From Kamptonema formosum PCC 6407 (GTDB lineage Bacteria > Cyanobacteriota > Cyanobacteriia > Cyanobacteriales > Microcoleaceae): a DNA stretch of 64,000 nt. Both the position numbers and the translations under genes were made by a program. The notes beneath the pieces are model-generated. The model made no database searches. It was not told the origin of the DNA and was given only the letters and a program-made list of their open reading frames with translations. The stretch spans positions 2,441,805-2,505,804 of the forward strand of contig NZ_KB235904.1 of NCBI RefSeq assembly GCF_000332155.1. Direction: 5' to 3'. Shown here piece by piece: positions 1 to 10,042 of this stretch. The stretch's first letter is position 1, and every line of letters starts with the position of its first letter.

Positions 1-76
1 GCTATTTTTTACTGACTCCGCTTTTATGAGTGGAAAATCTAATGTGTGTGATTAGTTAATACAGGAGTGACAAGAA

Positions 77-1399
77 ATGAGCGTAGATATGGAAAAAAAA
101 GATATTGTCTTAATCGTCGATGACAACTCAAATAACTTAGGGGTACTTTATGATTTATTGGATAATGCGTCCTTTGAGGTTTGGGTAGCACAAGATGGAG
201 AAAGCGCTATAGAAAAAGTGGGTTATGCTCTTCCAGATTTGATTTTACTGGATATAATGATGCCGGGAATAGATGGCTTTGAAACTTGCAATCGCCTGAA
301 AGCAAATCCATTGACTGCTGACATACCCGTGATTTTTATGAGCGCGATGTCTGAGTCAATTGATAAGGTGAAAGGCCTGTCTTTAGGAGCGGTGGATTAC
401 ATTACTAAGCCGTTTCAACAAGAAGAAGTTTTAGCGCGGGTTAAACTTCACCTAAAATTATACTACTTAACTAAGAAGATTGAAAAGCAAAATCAGGAAT
501 TAGAGCAGCGGGTACAAGAGCGAACTGCTGAATTAAGCCGGACTTTACACGAGTTAAAACAGGCTCAAATTCAATTAGTGCAGACTGAAAAAATGTCCAG
601 CTTGGGTCAGTTGGTGGCTGGTGTTGCTCATGAAATTAACAATCCAGTTAGTTTTATTTTCGGTAATCTCAACCACGCTTCTGAATATATCAAAGGCTTG
701 ATTGACCATTTACAAGTTTATCAGCAATATTATCCCCATCCAGTGCCGGAAGTTTCCGCTCATGCTGAGGAGATTGAGCTAGATTACTTAATTGAAGACT
801 TGCCAAATATGATTAATTCCATGAAAGTAGGAGCAGAGAGAATTAGTAATATTAGTACATCTCTGCGAAATTTCTCGCGCACAGATACGTCAAATAAGGT
901 AGCAGTAAATATTCACGAAGGGCTAGATAGTACCTTGCTAATTTTACGTTACAGGCTTAAAGCTTGCGGACATCGCCCCGCTATTGAGGTAATTAAAGAA
1001 TACGGGGAACTCCCCTTATTAAAATGTTATGGCGGGCAAATGAATCAAGTCTTTATGAATTTAATTGCGAATGCAATTGATGTTTTAGAAGAAGAGGAAG
1101 AGTTGGGAAATGAGGCGATCAAAATAAAAAACCCTACCATTAGAATTAGTACGGAAGTAACAAATAACAATTCTGCCATTATCCGCATTGCTGATAATGG
1201 GCCTGGGATGTCAAACGTAGTCCAATCGCAGCTCTTTGAAGCTTTCTTTACAACCAAACCAGCAGGTAAAGGTACAGGCTTGGGATTGAGCATTAGTTAT
1301 CAAATCGTGGTAGAAAAACATGGAGGAAAACTGGCTTGCACTTCCACACTTGGTCAGGGTACGGAGTTCACTGTTGAAATTCCCATAGAGCAGCCATAG
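77..1399 (+). CDS. Response regulator receiver-histidine kinase protein
   Basis: A soluble two-component protein of 440 residues. A receiver domain (about residues 9-125) has the acidic pair D15/D16, phospho-acceptor D59 in LLDIMMPG and the conserved lysine K111 in YITKPF. A coiled linker follows, then a kinase with the phospho-accepting H185 in AHEINNP, an N box (NLIANAID) and the G boxes NGPGMS and GKGTGLGLS. This receiver-then-kinase order without membrane segments is common in cyanobacteria and suggests the kinase is controlled by another kinase acting on D59; that is inference. AGGAG lies just upstream of the start. The next kinase gene follows on the same strand after 95 bases. The partner and signal are unknown. 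Confidence 0.93.
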   Translation: MSVDMEKKDIVLIVDDNSNNLGVLYDLLDNASFEVWVAQDGESAIEKVGYALPDLILLDIMMPGIDGFETCNRLKANPLTADIPVIFMSAMSESIDKVKGLSLGAVDYITKPFQQEEVLARVKLHLKLYYLTKKIEKQNQELEQRVQERTAELSRTLHELKQAQIQLVQTEKMSSLGQLVAGVAHEINNPVSFIFGNLNHASEYIKGLIDHLQVYQQYYPHPVPEVSAHAEEIELDYLIEDLPNMINSMKVGAERISNISTSLRNFSRTDTSNKVAVNIHEGLDSTLLILRYRLKACGHRPAIEVIKEYGELPLLKCYGGQMNQVFMNLIANAIDVLEEEEELGNEAIKIKNPTIRISTEVTNNNSAIIRIADNGPGMSNVVQSQLFEAFFTTKPAGKGTGLGLSISYQIVVEKHGGKLACTSTLGQGTEFTVEIPIEQP

Positions 1400-1494
1400 T
1401 TGCGAATTATGCTGGTAAAAAAGAAGCCAATATTTTACTTTTGTTTTTGTCAAACATAAGATAACATAATAACACGCTGGCTGGAGATTCTATT

Positions 1495-4400
1495 ATGCCT
1501 TCAACTGCCTTTAGCTCTAGAAAACTCCCCCTTCGCTTTGTTTTAGTAGGGCCATTTTTACTGCAAATTTTTGCGGCGGTAGGGTTAACGGGATGGCTAT
1601 CATTACGCAACGGACAGAAAGCCGTTAACGATGTCGCTACTCAGTTACGGAGTGAAATTAGCAATCGCATTGAGCAAAACCTACATACTTATCTTGCTAG
1701 CGCTCATCAAGTGAATCAAAGCCTCGCAGCTACTATCAATCTTAATTTGTTGGATGTGCAGAATCAAAATGGGTTGGAGCGTTATTTTTGGCATCAGCTT
1801 CAAGTGTTTGAATCAGTAAATGCTATTTATTTTGGCAATCCTCTTGGAGGACTTGCTTTAGTTCAGCGTCATGAAGATGATAAATTATTTATTCGCGCAA
1901 CAGAAGGGTTTGTTAGTGGTAAATTCTTCTGGTACTCTACAGATAGTTTTGGCAATCGCAAAAAGCTGGAAAAAGTCACACCTGTTTTTGACGCGCGAAC
2001 TCGACCCTGGTATAAAGCAGCACTTGCAGCAAGAAAACCCACATGGAGCGCTCCTTTTCTGGTATTTGGAAGGAATAATTTGGGAATTACTGCTAGCCAG
2101 CCCGTCTACAACTCAACTGGTAAATTGATAGGAGTTTTAGGTACGCAGCTACTTGATAGTGAAACCCGTGACTTTCTAAATAGTTTAAAAATTGGTAAGT
2201 CTGGAAAGACATTTATCATGGAACGTTCGGGACTAATTGTGGCTTCTTCAACCTCGGAAAAGCCATTTTTAGTTAGTAAAGATGGTAAGGTCGATCGGAT
2301 GAAAGCGACTGAAAGTAGCGTACCTTTGATTCGGGTTTCCTCCCAATATTTAATAGATAATTTTGGCTTGAGTAAAATTAATACTAACCAACAACTCACA
2401 TTTAACTTAGGCGGCAAACAGCAATTTCTACAGGTAACACCATTTAAAGACGGTCGGGGTATTGACTGGTTAATTGTAGTCGCAGTCCCCGAAGCCGACT
2501 TCATGGATCAAATTAATGCTAACACCCGCACTACTATTTTCCTGTGCTTTTTAGCATTACTTATGGCTGCAACTATCGGGATTTTTACCTCTGGCTGGAT
2601 AGCAGAGCCCATTCTGCGTTTGAGGAATGCCAGCCAAGCTATAGCAAGTGGGAAATTAAATCAAAAAGTAGAGATTGAAGGGATTGGGGAATTAGATATT
2701 TTAGCTGAGTCATTCAACCTAATGGCACAGCAATTACAAGAGTCTTTTACTGCTCTAGAAAACACGAACGAAGAGTTAGAACAGCGAGTTAATGAACGGA
2801 CGGCTGCACTGCGAGAAAGCGAAGCACTGCTCAACCAAACCCAGCGGATAGCAAAAGTGGGTGGCTGGGAAATGAATTTAGAGACTCAAGAATTGACTTG
2901 GACAGAGGAAGTTTACCACATCTACGAAGTTGATTTAGATTTCCAGTTAACTCCTGAAAGCGTAATGGCTTTCTATCCATCGGAGTCCATAGAGATTTTG
3001 GAAAAAGCTAGTTTGCAAGCGATGGCAAATAAAGAGCCTTTTGATGTAGAGTTGCAGTTCGTCACCGCAATAAAAAATCAGCGGTGGGTTCACGTTCTCG
3101 GTCAACCTCACTACAAAAATGATATTCCTTTCAAATTGAAAGGAACTTTTCAAGACATTACAGACCGCAAAAATGCAGAAGTTACACTGCAAGAAGCTAA
3201 ACTAGCCGCTGATGCTGCCAATCAAGCTAAAAGCGAATTTCTTGCTAATATGAGCCACGAACTACGAACCCCTCTCAATGGCATTTTAGGTTATGCTCAA
3301 ATCCTCCAGCGAGATAGTAGTTTAACTCCAAAGCAACTTGCAGAAATTAACATCATTTACAAGTGTGGTTCGCACTTGCTTACTCTGATTAATGATATTT
3401 TAGACCTCTCCAAAATTGAAGCTAGAAAAATGGAACTGTATCCCAGCAGTTTCTATTTTCTAGGATTTCTTCAAGTGGTCAGTGAAATCTGCCGCATTAA
3501 AGCCGAACAAAAAGGCATTTCTTTTATTTGCAACTTTGACGCTGCACTCCCTTATGTTGTTGAAGCTGATGAAAAACGTTTGCGGCAAGTGCTGGTAAAT
3601 CTCCTGGGGAACGCTGTCAAATTTACAGATGCAGGTGCAGTCACCTTTAAAGTTGCAGTCGTAGACTTAATATCTGTGGAATCAACCACAAGTACCCTCA
3701 CAAATATTAATACAATTCGCTTTCAAATAGAAGATACTGGTGTGGGAATGACTAGCGAACAAATGCAGAAAATATTTCAGCCGTTTGAACAGGTAGGTGA
3801 TACTCGCCGCATGGTAGAAGGAACTGGTTTAGGATTAGCAATTAGTTTAAAAATTATTGAAATGATGGGGAGTAGCATTAAAGTCGCCAGTAAGTCCCAA
3901 GCTGGTAGTCAATTCTGGTTTGATTTAGCTTTACCTTCTAGTGGGGAAGCAGAGACTTTACTAACAACAGAGCCCACACAAACAATACTGGGCTTTACAG
4001 GCGACAAGCGCAAAATTTTAATAGTAGACGATCGCTGGGAAAATCGCTCTGTCATTGTTAATTTACTCAAGCCAATTGGCTTTATAGTTGCCGAAGCTGC
4101 TAATGGCCTTGAAGGTTTAGATCGAGTTCGCGAGTTAAGCCCAGATGTAATAATCACGGATTTGGTGATGCCAAAAATGGATGGTTTCCAATTAGTGCGG
4201 CGCTTGCGCGAATCCCCTGAATTTAGAGAGATCGTAGTAATTGTTTCTTCAGCTTCAGTATTTGAAACTGACCAATACAATAGTTTGGATGCTGGAGCTG
4301 ATGCTTTTCTGCCTAAACCTGTACAAATTTCTGATTTGTTTGGATTGTTGGAGCAGTTTTTAGGGATATCCTGGCTGTACAGAGATTCAGTTGAATTGCC

Positions 4401-4662
4401 CTCTCCTACTGCCAAAACTATTAAAGAAAATTTGGCTCTATCACCAACGGTGATTATCGTTCCTCCACCCTCAGAAAAAATTGATATTTTGTACGATTTA
4501 ATCATGAAAGGCAATTTAAAAGAGATTTTAAAACAAGCCGAGAATTTAAAAGCTTTGGACGCAAATTTTATTCCCTTTGCCGATCGGTTGTGCGAATTTG
4601 CTAAAAAGTTTCAAGAAAAACAGTTAAAGTCTTTTATTAGTCAATACACGCAAAAGGATTAA
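1495..4662 (+). CDS. Membrane hybrid histidine kinase (Cache-HAMP-PAS-HisKA-HATPase-REC)
   Basis: A 1055-residue sensor. A first membrane segment (about 20-42) and a second (about 348-372) flank a periplasmic region of roughly 300 residues resembling a double Cache domain, the usual fold for binding small extracellular ligands. Then come HAMP (about 372-425), coiled coil, a PAS domain (about 445-560), a dimerisation helix with H588 in SHELRTPLNG, an ATPase domain with GTGLGLA, and a receiver with phospho-acceptor D889 in ITDLVMPKMDG. The C-terminal ~110 residues have no domain I recognise; no HPt motif is visible, so phosphotransfer probably goes to a separate protein. It may be co-transcribed with the receiver-kinase upstream. 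Ligand unknown. Confidence 0.93.
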   Translation: MPSTAFSSRKLPLRFVLVGPFLLQIFAAVGLTGWLSLRNGQKAVNDVATQLRSEISNRIEQNLHTYLASAHQVNQSLAATINLNLLDVQNQNGLERYFWHQLQVFESVNAIYFGNPLGGLALVQRHEDDKLFIRATEGFVSGKFFWYSTDSFGNRKKLEKVTPVFDARTRPWYKAALAARKPTWSAPFLVFGRNNLGITASQPVYNSTGKLIGVLGTQLLDSETRDFLNSLKIGKSGKTFIMERSGLIVASSTSEKPFLVSKDGKVDRMKATESSVPLIRVSSQYLIDNFGLSKINTNQQLTFNLGGKQQFLQVTPFKDGRGIDWLIVVAVPEADFMDQINANTRTTIFLCFLALLMAATIGIFTSGWIAEPILRLRNASQAIASGKLNQKVEIEGIGELDILAESFNLMAQQLQESFTALENTNEELEQRVNERTAALRESEALLNQTQRIAKVGGWEMNLETQELTWTEEVYHIYEVDLDFQLTPESVMAFYPSESIEILEKASLQAMANKEPFDVELQFVTAIKNQRWVHVLGQPHYKNDIPFKLKGTFQDITDRKNAEVTLQEAKLAADAANQAKSEFLANMSHELRTPLNGILGYAQILQRDSSLTPKQLAEINIIYKCGSHLLTLINDILDLSKIEARKMELYPSSFYFLGFLQVVSEICRIKAEQKGISFICNFDAALPYVVEADEKRLRQVLVNLLGNAVKFTDAGAVTFKVAVVDLISVESTTSTLTNINTIRFQIEDTGVGMTSEQMQKIFQPFEQVGDTRRMVEGTGLGLAISLKIIEMMGSSIKVASKSQAGSQFWFDLALPSSGEAETLLTTEPTQTILGFTGDKRKILIVDDRWENRSVIVNLLKPIGFIVAEAANGLEGLDRVRELSPDVIITDLVMPKMDGFQLVRRLRESPEFREIVVIVSSASVFETDQYNSLDAGADAFLPKPVQISDLFGLLEQFLGISWLYRDSVELPSPTAKTIKENLALSPTVIIVPPPSEKIDILYDLIMKGNLKEILKQAENLKALDANFIPFADRLCEFAKKFQEKQLKSFISQYTQKD

Positions 4663-4670
4663 TTAAATTT

Positions 4671-4690
4671 GTTAACTGTTAACTGTTAAC
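4671..4690. repeat. GTTAACT heptamer repeat between convergent genes
   Basis: Three GTTAAC hexamers spaced every seven bases fill the 35-base gap between two convergent kinase genes. Because GTTAAC is self-complementary the tract can fold back on itself and may serve as a shared transcription end. The same motif occurs near 12548, 35674 and 38024. Confidence 0.75.
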
Positions 4691-4697
4691 CGTCTAC

Positions 4698-7430
4698 TTA
4701 ACATTTGAGAGGGATCTCGATCGCAAACTCCGAACCTTGTCCCAATACCGAATTACACCGCAACTTACCTCCGTGTTTCTCTACTACAATTTGGTAACTA
4801 ATAGATAAGCCCAAACCTGTACCTTTACCGACTGGTTTAGTAGTAAAAAATGGGTCAAATAAGCGGTGGCTTACTTCCTCAGTCATCCCCTGACCGTTAT
4901 CGGCAATACGGATGCTAATTACACTTTCTTCTACCAACTCTGTGCGAATCAAAATCATCGGCCCGCCTCTTACTGCAAAAGAAGATAAGCCTGATTCATC
5001 AAAATACGATCTGCATTCTTTTTGCCGATAAAATTCTTCCAAAGCATCAATAGCATTACTCAGAAGGTTCATAAATACCTGATTTAGCTGTCCGGCATAG
5101 CATTCTACTTTAGGTAAATTGCCATATTTTTTAATTATCTGAATCTCAGGAATATCAGATCTAGTTCGCAGCCTATTTTGCAAAATTAGCAGGGTATTTT
5201 CAATGCCTTCGTGAATATCAACAGGTTTCTTTTCTGATTCATCTAGTCGCGAGAAGTTTCGTAAACTGAGAACTATTTCCCGAATTCTATCTGCTCCCAT
5301 CTTCATCGAAGATAAGATTTTTAGTAAATCTTCGCTGAGAAAATCTAACTCGATTGCCTCTGTTTGTTGTTGAATTTCTAGTGCTGGCTGGGGATAGTAT
5401 TTTTGGTAGAGGCGAACTAAATTTAAGACATCTTTGATATACTGAGTGGCGTAAGTGAGATTGCCGTAAATGAAGCTAATAGGATTGTTAATTTCATGGG
5501 CAACACCAGCTACCATTTGACCCAGAGAAGACATCTTTTCTGTATGAATTAGTTGAGATTGGGTTTGTCTGAGTTCCTTAAGAGCAAGTTCGAGCTGTTG
5601 AGCTTTTTGCTGGGCAATTGCTTCGGACTCTCTCAAAGAATCTTCTGCTTGTTTGCGATCGCTAATATCTTTTAGTGTACCCGTCATCCGCAGTGGTTTA
5701 GGAGATTTGAACTTAATAGCTTCTTGCTGATTTTCTCCAACTTCGGACATGGCTTCAAACTCATCACAAGTCACTACTTTACCGTGATTTAAAACCCATT
5801 TCCACTCCCCAGATTTTGTTAGCATTCGGTGTTCGGTTTCAAAAAAAGGCGTACTACCTGCTAAATGTTGTTTGAGAATTTGAATCACTTTCGGTCTATC
5901 TTCTGAATGCACGAGATGAAACCACGCTCTCGCTTCTCCGTTAATTTCATCCGCAGCATAGCCTAAAATCTGGCTCCACTGAGCGCTAAAATAAACTTCT
6001 CCCGTTACTAAATTCCAATCCCACAATCCTTGGTCGGTTCCTGCTAAAGCTAGCTGCAAGCGCTCTTCGCTTGCTTGCAGGGATGCCATTAATTCACTGC
6101 GTTCTACTTCCGCCTGTTTGTGTTCTGTAATATCAAAAATTGCTCCATTTAGCCATGAAACCTTTCCCAACCCATCAAAAATAGCTTGACCTTTATCGTA
6201 AACCCACCTGATATTACCGTCTTTATGTAATAGCCGATACTCGATAATATATGGTTGTTTCAAATCGACGGCTTTCTGAACTGTATCCTGTACTATTTCT
6301 CGATCTTCGGGAAGAATAAGGCTGGCAAAAGATTGCGTCCTACTATTAATAAAGTTTTTTGCTCGAAAGCCGCTAATAGCTTGTATGCCGTCACTCAGGA
6401 AAGCCATCGTTCGGTGAGGGTCGCACGCACACCTATAGACGGCTCCCGGAATGTTAGAAACTAGAGAGCTAAACTCTTCTTGCCTTGCTTGTAAAGCCTT
6501 TTCTGCTAGTTTGCGATCGGTGATATCCCGCGCAAAGGCACAATGATATTCTTTACCATTAAATTGCAGGTGATTGATGGTAATTTCGACAGGAAAAATC
6601 CGATTATGTTTAGTACGATGATGGGCTTCAATATTAACTGAACCGCAGCGCCTCATCACATTCCAGTGTAAATTCCACGCGGTTTCGGGAAAGTCTGGGT
6701 TGATGTCGTGAAAAGTCATTGTCAACAGCTCTTCTGGTGAATAACCAAGGGTGCGGGAAGCAGCATCATTGACGTATAATAATTTGGCATCGGAGCCGAT
6801 CCAAAATACGGCATCGGCAGAACAATCAACGGAAAATTGGGTTAGTTGTAAGGTTTCTTCAGCGCGTTTGCGATCGGCAATTTCTTTTTGCAGTTGTTCA
6901 TTGAGCCAGGTAAGTGCGGCCGTGCGATCGCTAACTCGCTGTTCTAATTCTGCATTCAAAACTCGAATTGCTTCTTCTGCTTCTTCATGTTCTTGAATTT
7001 TCTTTGCTAGAGCAAGGTTTGTCGCTTCTAACTGAGATGGACTTGACAGGGCCAAGGCTTTGGGGATCAGCGGTATCATCAATCCGGCTGTGGATAGGGA
7101 AATGACGGCTGTTAAAGCTTTCAGGGAGCCAGAGAGCCAGTAGGCAGGATACCACAGGGTCAGAATTTCCATGATATGTCCTGTAGCGCAGGCGATAATG
7201 AAGGCTCCGAATAACAGGAACATCCAGTTAAATGGTAAATCTCGCCGTTTTTGGACAAAATAGAGGAGTAGCAGCGGAATTGAATAGTATGCTACTGCTA
7301 TCAGCAAATCTGAGATGACGTGCAGCCAGATTAATCCGGGATTCCACAGATAGCATCTTCCGTGAGGCATAAAATCTACTGACAAAAAACTTTTTAATAG
7401 TTGCTGCATAAAGTTCTTTTCATAAGACAT
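4698..7430 (-). CDS. Ethylene-receptor-like multi-PAS histidine kinase
   Basis: A 910-residue sensor kinase. The N-terminal ~130 residues match the three-helix ethylene-binding domain of plant ETR1 and of the Synechocystis ethylene sensor. The start region (MPHGRCYLWNP), D41 in the first helix, and the Cu(I)-binding pair C81 and H85 in ACATGH, with the same C-x3-H spacing as ETR1 C65/H69, are all present. A coiled coil follows, then three PAS domains (about 195-310, 320-440 and 455-590) and a kinase with H645 in AHEINNP and the GKGTGLGLS ATP lid. No receiver domain is attached. Ethylene sensing is inferred from the retained copper ligands; a shared ancestral light or oxidant input cannot be excluded. 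It converges with the upstream hybrid kinase gene. Confidence 0.9.
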   Translation of the reverse strand: MSYEKNFMQQLLKSFLSVDFMPHGRCYLWNPGLIWLHVISDLLIAVAYYSIPLLLLYFVQKRRDLPFNWMFLLFGAFIIACATGHIMEILTLWYPAYWLSGSLKALTAVISLSTAGLMIPLIPKALALSSPSQLEATNLALAKKIQEHEEAEEAIRVLNAELEQRVSDRTAALTWLNEQLQKEIADRKRAEETLQLTQFSVDCSADAVFWIGSDAKLLYVNDAASRTLGYSPEELLTMTFHDINPDFPETAWNLHWNVMRRCGSVNIEAHHRTKHNRIFPVEITINHLQFNGKEYHCAFARDITDRKLAEKALQARQEEFSSLVSNIPGAVYRCACDPHRTMAFLSDGIQAISGFRAKNFINSRTQSFASLILPEDREIVQDTVQKAVDLKQPYIIEYRLLHKDGNIRWVYDKGQAIFDGLGKVSWLNGAIFDITEHKQAEVERSELMASLQASEERLQLALAGTDQGLWDWNLVTGEVYFSAQWSQILGYAADEINGEARAWFHLVHSEDRPKVIQILKQHLAGSTPFFETEHRMLTKSGEWKWVLNHGKVVTCDEFEAMSEVGENQQEAIKFKSPKPLRMTGTLKDISDRKQAEDSLRESEAIAQQKAQQLELALKELRQTQSQLIHTEKMSSLGQMVAGVAHEINNPISFIYGNLTYATQYIKDVLNLVRLYQKYYPQPALEIQQQTEAIELDFLSEDLLKILSSMKMGADRIREIVLSLRNFSRLDESEKKPVDIHEGIENTLLILQNRLRTRSDIPEIQIIKKYGNLPKVECYAGQLNQVFMNLLSNAIDALEEFYRQKECRSYFDESGLSSFAVRGGPMILIRTELVEESVISIRIADNGQGMTEEVSHRLFDPFFTTKPVGKGTGLGLSISYQIVVEKHGGKLRCNSVLGQGSEFAIEIPLKC

Positions 7431-7578
7431 AACCGCAAAACCCCATGGACTTTAGTCAAGGAAGGAAAGAAGCAGCAGGGTTGCTTACTTCCAGGTTTGT
7501 TCCTGTTGAGGAACTAAATTTAATTATCCTATTTTTTATATTAAAATGTTTATAGTTTTATGTATTTTATCAACGTTT
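7431..7578. other. Start-side spacer of the ethylene-receptor-like kinase
   Basis: AT-rich non-coding DNA upstream of the minus-strand kinase that starts at 7430. It probably carries that gene's promoter, but I could not single out a convincing -35/-10 pair. Confidence 0.4.
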
Positions 7579-7706
7579 TATAGCAACTGCCAAGGCGGTT
7601 TAAGAGGGGCTCTGGCGCAGGGGCTAGGGGCTAGGGAAGACGGAAGAAGGGTTTAGAATCAGGGTTTTAAATTTAGAATGTCTTAACTGCCTTGGCAACT
7701 GCTATA
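7579..7706. repeat. MITE-like repeat with TATAGCAA ends
   Basis: A 128-base element whose ends are inverted copies: TATAGCAACTGCCAAGGC at the left and its near complement GCCTTGGCAACTGCTATA at the right. The inside carries GGGGCTA heptamers. At least four relatives occur in this window (7750, 14425, 19343 and a right half near 58472). No coding capacity. Confidence 0.75.
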
Positions 7707-7749
7707 ATTAGCAATTAGCCAGTTCTGATACAACTGAAAATGACTTAAT

Positions 7750-7998
7750 TATAGCAACCGCTTTCGTCGGTTAAGACGTTCTGAGTTCGACCAAACTCAC
7801 TGATTCTATTCCCTTCTTCCCCTTCTTTCCTCTTCTTTCCCTTCTTCCCCTTCTTCCCCTTCTTCCCCCTTCTTTCCCTTCTTCCCCTTCTTCCCCTTCT
7901 TCCCCCTTCTTTCCCTTCTTCCCCTAGCCCCTAGCCCCTAACCCCTAACCCCTTCTTTCCCTAGCCCCTAGCCCCTAACCGCTGAAAGCGGTTGCTAT
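7750..7998. repeat. MITE-like repeat with long pyrimidine and CCCCTAG core
   Basis: Starts TATAGCAACCGCTTTCG and ends with an inverted version, CGGTTGCTAT. The interior is almost pure CTTCTTCCCC repeats followed by CCCCTAG heptamers, so the strands are strongly purine/pyrimidine biased. Its right end overlaps the last ~38 bases of the next kinase ORF and supplies that ORF's last residues and stop codon, so the element seems to have landed in or replaced the original gene end. Confidence 0.75.
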
Positions 7999-10042
7999 CT
8001 TTCCGCCGCACTGGAATGGCGATCGCAAAGGTAGCGCCACAGCCAGGTTCTGAGATGCACTTGAAAACGCCACCGTGCTTCTGGACAATAATCTGATAAC
8101 TGATAGACAAGCCTAAACCAGTACCTTTACCCACCGGTTTTGTGGTAAAGAAAGGGTCAAATATCCGACGGCGCACCTCCTGGGACATTCCTGGACCATT
8201 ATCGGTAATCCAAATTAGCACAAATTCAGGATTGGGGAGTTTTGAGTCCTCAGTCCCCAGTTCCCCGTCTGTAGTCAATTCCGGGTAAGAACTCGGAGCG
8301 ATCGCCAAATCCTCAACCCTATTTTCCCAGTCCCCAATCCCTACTTCCGTGCGAATCGTAATCAAGCCAGGGGAAGGTTGAGTATCCAGAACGTCGATCG
8401 CATTGACCAGGACATTCATAAACACCTGATTTAACTGACCGGGGAAACAATCAACTTTAGGCAAATGACCGTACTCCTTAATCACTGCGATCGCGGGTTT
8501 TCCCGGCTTTTCTCGCAGCCTGTTCTGTAAAATCAACAGCGTACTATCAATACCTTCGTGAATATCTACAGGCTTCATCTCAGCTTCATCAAGCCGAGAA
8601 AAATTTCGTAAACTCTGGACAATTTCGCGGATACGCTCTGCTCCTAGCCTCATGGAATCGAGAATTTTGGGCAAATCTTCTAGTAGGAAATCAAGTTCGA
8701 TCTCGTCAATAACTGTTTGAATTTCAGGTATAGGATCGGGATAATACTGCTGGTAAAGACCGACAATTTGCTGCATCTCTGCAAAATAGGAATAAGCATG
8801 GGAGATATTGCCATAAATGAAATTGACAGGATTATTAATTTCGTGAGCGACACCTGCAACCAACTGACCGAGGCTAGACATTTTTTCAGTTTGAATGAGC
8901 TGAGATTGAGTCTGTTTTAGTTCTCGCAAAGCCTCTTTTAACTGCTCATTTTTCTCTGTTAGTCGCACTTCCGATTGTCGCAGGGCCAAATTTTGCTCCG
9001 ATAATTCCTGAGTGCGTTCCTCAACTCGGCATTCTAACTCAGCTTTTGCCTGTTGCAAAGCAGCTTCAGCACGTTTGCGCTCAGAGATGTCAGTGCAAAC
9101 GCCTACTAATCCTAAGCGATTGCCAGTATCATCAAAAATGCAGTCAACACGTAACAAAGTTGGTACGATCGCACCAGATTTAGTTCTGAGTTCGATTTCA
9201 CCGCTCCAACAACCAGTATCGTTAATAATTTGATAGACCTCAGAGCCTACTTCTGGAGTGAGGTAGAGCGCAATTGGGCCGCCAATGGCATTGAGTTCAT
9301 CGACTGTGTAACCAAACAAGTCGATGAAAGCTTGGTTGTGATAAATTGATTGGTTATCGGCGTCAGTTATTCTGATTGCACTACCAGTGAGTGCGATCGC
9401 ATAACTATAGCGCAATAATTTTTCTTGCAACATTTTGCGCTGCGTAGCATCGCGAGTTACTTTCGAGAAGCCGCGCAACATTCCAGCTTCATCCCTCAGC
9501 GAAGTAATCGCAACATTTGCCCAAAATCTAGATCCATCTTTTCGTAATCGCCAGCCTTCTTGTTGAAAATGACCCTCAGCTAAGACTATTTCTAAGAACT
9601 CTTCAGGTTTCCCCAAACGGACTGCTTCTTCTTCGTAAAAACAAGAGAAATACTGACACATAATTTCCTCTGCCTTGAAGCCAGTAATTCTTTCTGCACC
9701 GCTGTTCCAACTAACAACTTTGCCTTCAGGATCGAGCATCACCAGAGCATAATCTTGGACACCTTCAACTAATAAACGAAAGCGTTCTTGACTTTCGCGC
9801 AATTGTGCTGTCCGCCGGCTAACTCGCAGTTCCAGTTCGGCATTAAGTTGAGAAATTTGTGCTTGAGCCGCCGTGCGATCGCGAATTTCTTGTGCTAGTT
9901 TTTCATTAGCCGCCTCTAACTGTGGGGGACTAGGAATACTCAGAGCTTGCGGCATCAGCGGTAACAGCGATACAGCAGTATAAACTGAGATTATAGCAGT
10001 AATAAATTTAACTGCTGACCTCCAAAGCAAGTCCCAGAGCAC
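7961..10042 (-). CDS. 5'-truncated ethylene-receptor-type PAS histidine kinase
   Basis: A 693-residue open frame starting at GTG. Its first ~40 residues correspond to only the last helix of the ethylene-binding domain (KFITAIISVYTAVSLLPLMP aligns with the same segment of the neighbouring full-length kinase). The first two helices and the copper ligands are gone. Behind it are coiled coil, two PAS domains, a second coiled coil and an intact kinase (H400 in AHEINNP, GKGTGLGLS). The last ~12 residues come from an overlapping repeat. The cut at about 10040 coincides with the cut start of an antitoxin gene on the other strand, so one deletion probably removed both 5' ends. It could still make a kinase, but without its sensor and probably without its promoter; treat as a likely pseudogene. 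Confidence 0.82.
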   Translation of the reverse strand: MLWDLLWRSAVKFITAIISVYTAVSLLPLMPQALSIPSPPQLEAANEKLAQEIRDRTAAQAQISQLNAELELRVSRRTAQLRESQERFRLLVEGVQDYALVMLDPEGKVVSWNSGAERITGFKAEEIMCQYFSCFYEEEAVRLGKPEEFLEIVLAEGHFQQEGWRLRKDGSRFWANVAITSLRDEAGMLRGFSKVTRDATQRKMLQEKLLRYSYAIALTGSAIRITDADNQSIYHNQAFIDLFGYTVDELNAIGGPIALYLTPEVGSEVYQIINDTGCWSGEIELRTKSGAIVPTLLRVDCIFDDTGNRLGLVGVCTDISERKRAEAALQQAKAELECRVEERTQELSEQNLALRQSEVRLTEKNEQLKEALRELKQTQSQLIQTEKMSSLGQLVAGVAHEINNPVNFIYGNISHAYSYFAEMQQIVGLYQQYYPDPIPEIQTVIDEIELDFLLEDLPKILDSMRLGAERIREIVQSLRNFSRLDEAEMKPVDIHEGIDSTLLILQNRLREKPGKPAIAVIKEYGHLPKVDCFPGQLNQVFMNVLVNAIDVLDTQPSPGLITIRTEVGIGDWENRVEDLAIAPSSYPELTTDGELGTEDSKLPNPEFVLIWITDNGPGMSQEVRRRIFDPFFTTKPVGKGTGLGLSISYQIIVQKHGGVFKCISEPGCGATFAIAIPVRRKDSNRFQRLGARG

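Noticed and set aside
3909..4514. 201-codon open frame antisense to the hybrid kinase
   Set aside because: It mirrors the receiver-coding part of a strongly supported gene and has no domain pattern or ribosome site of its own.
7790..7975. Regular CTTCTTCCCC array suggestive of a CRISPR-like or protein-coding repeat
   Set aside because: Units are 5-12 bases with no spacers; it is the pyrimidine-rich core of a MITE-like repeat.
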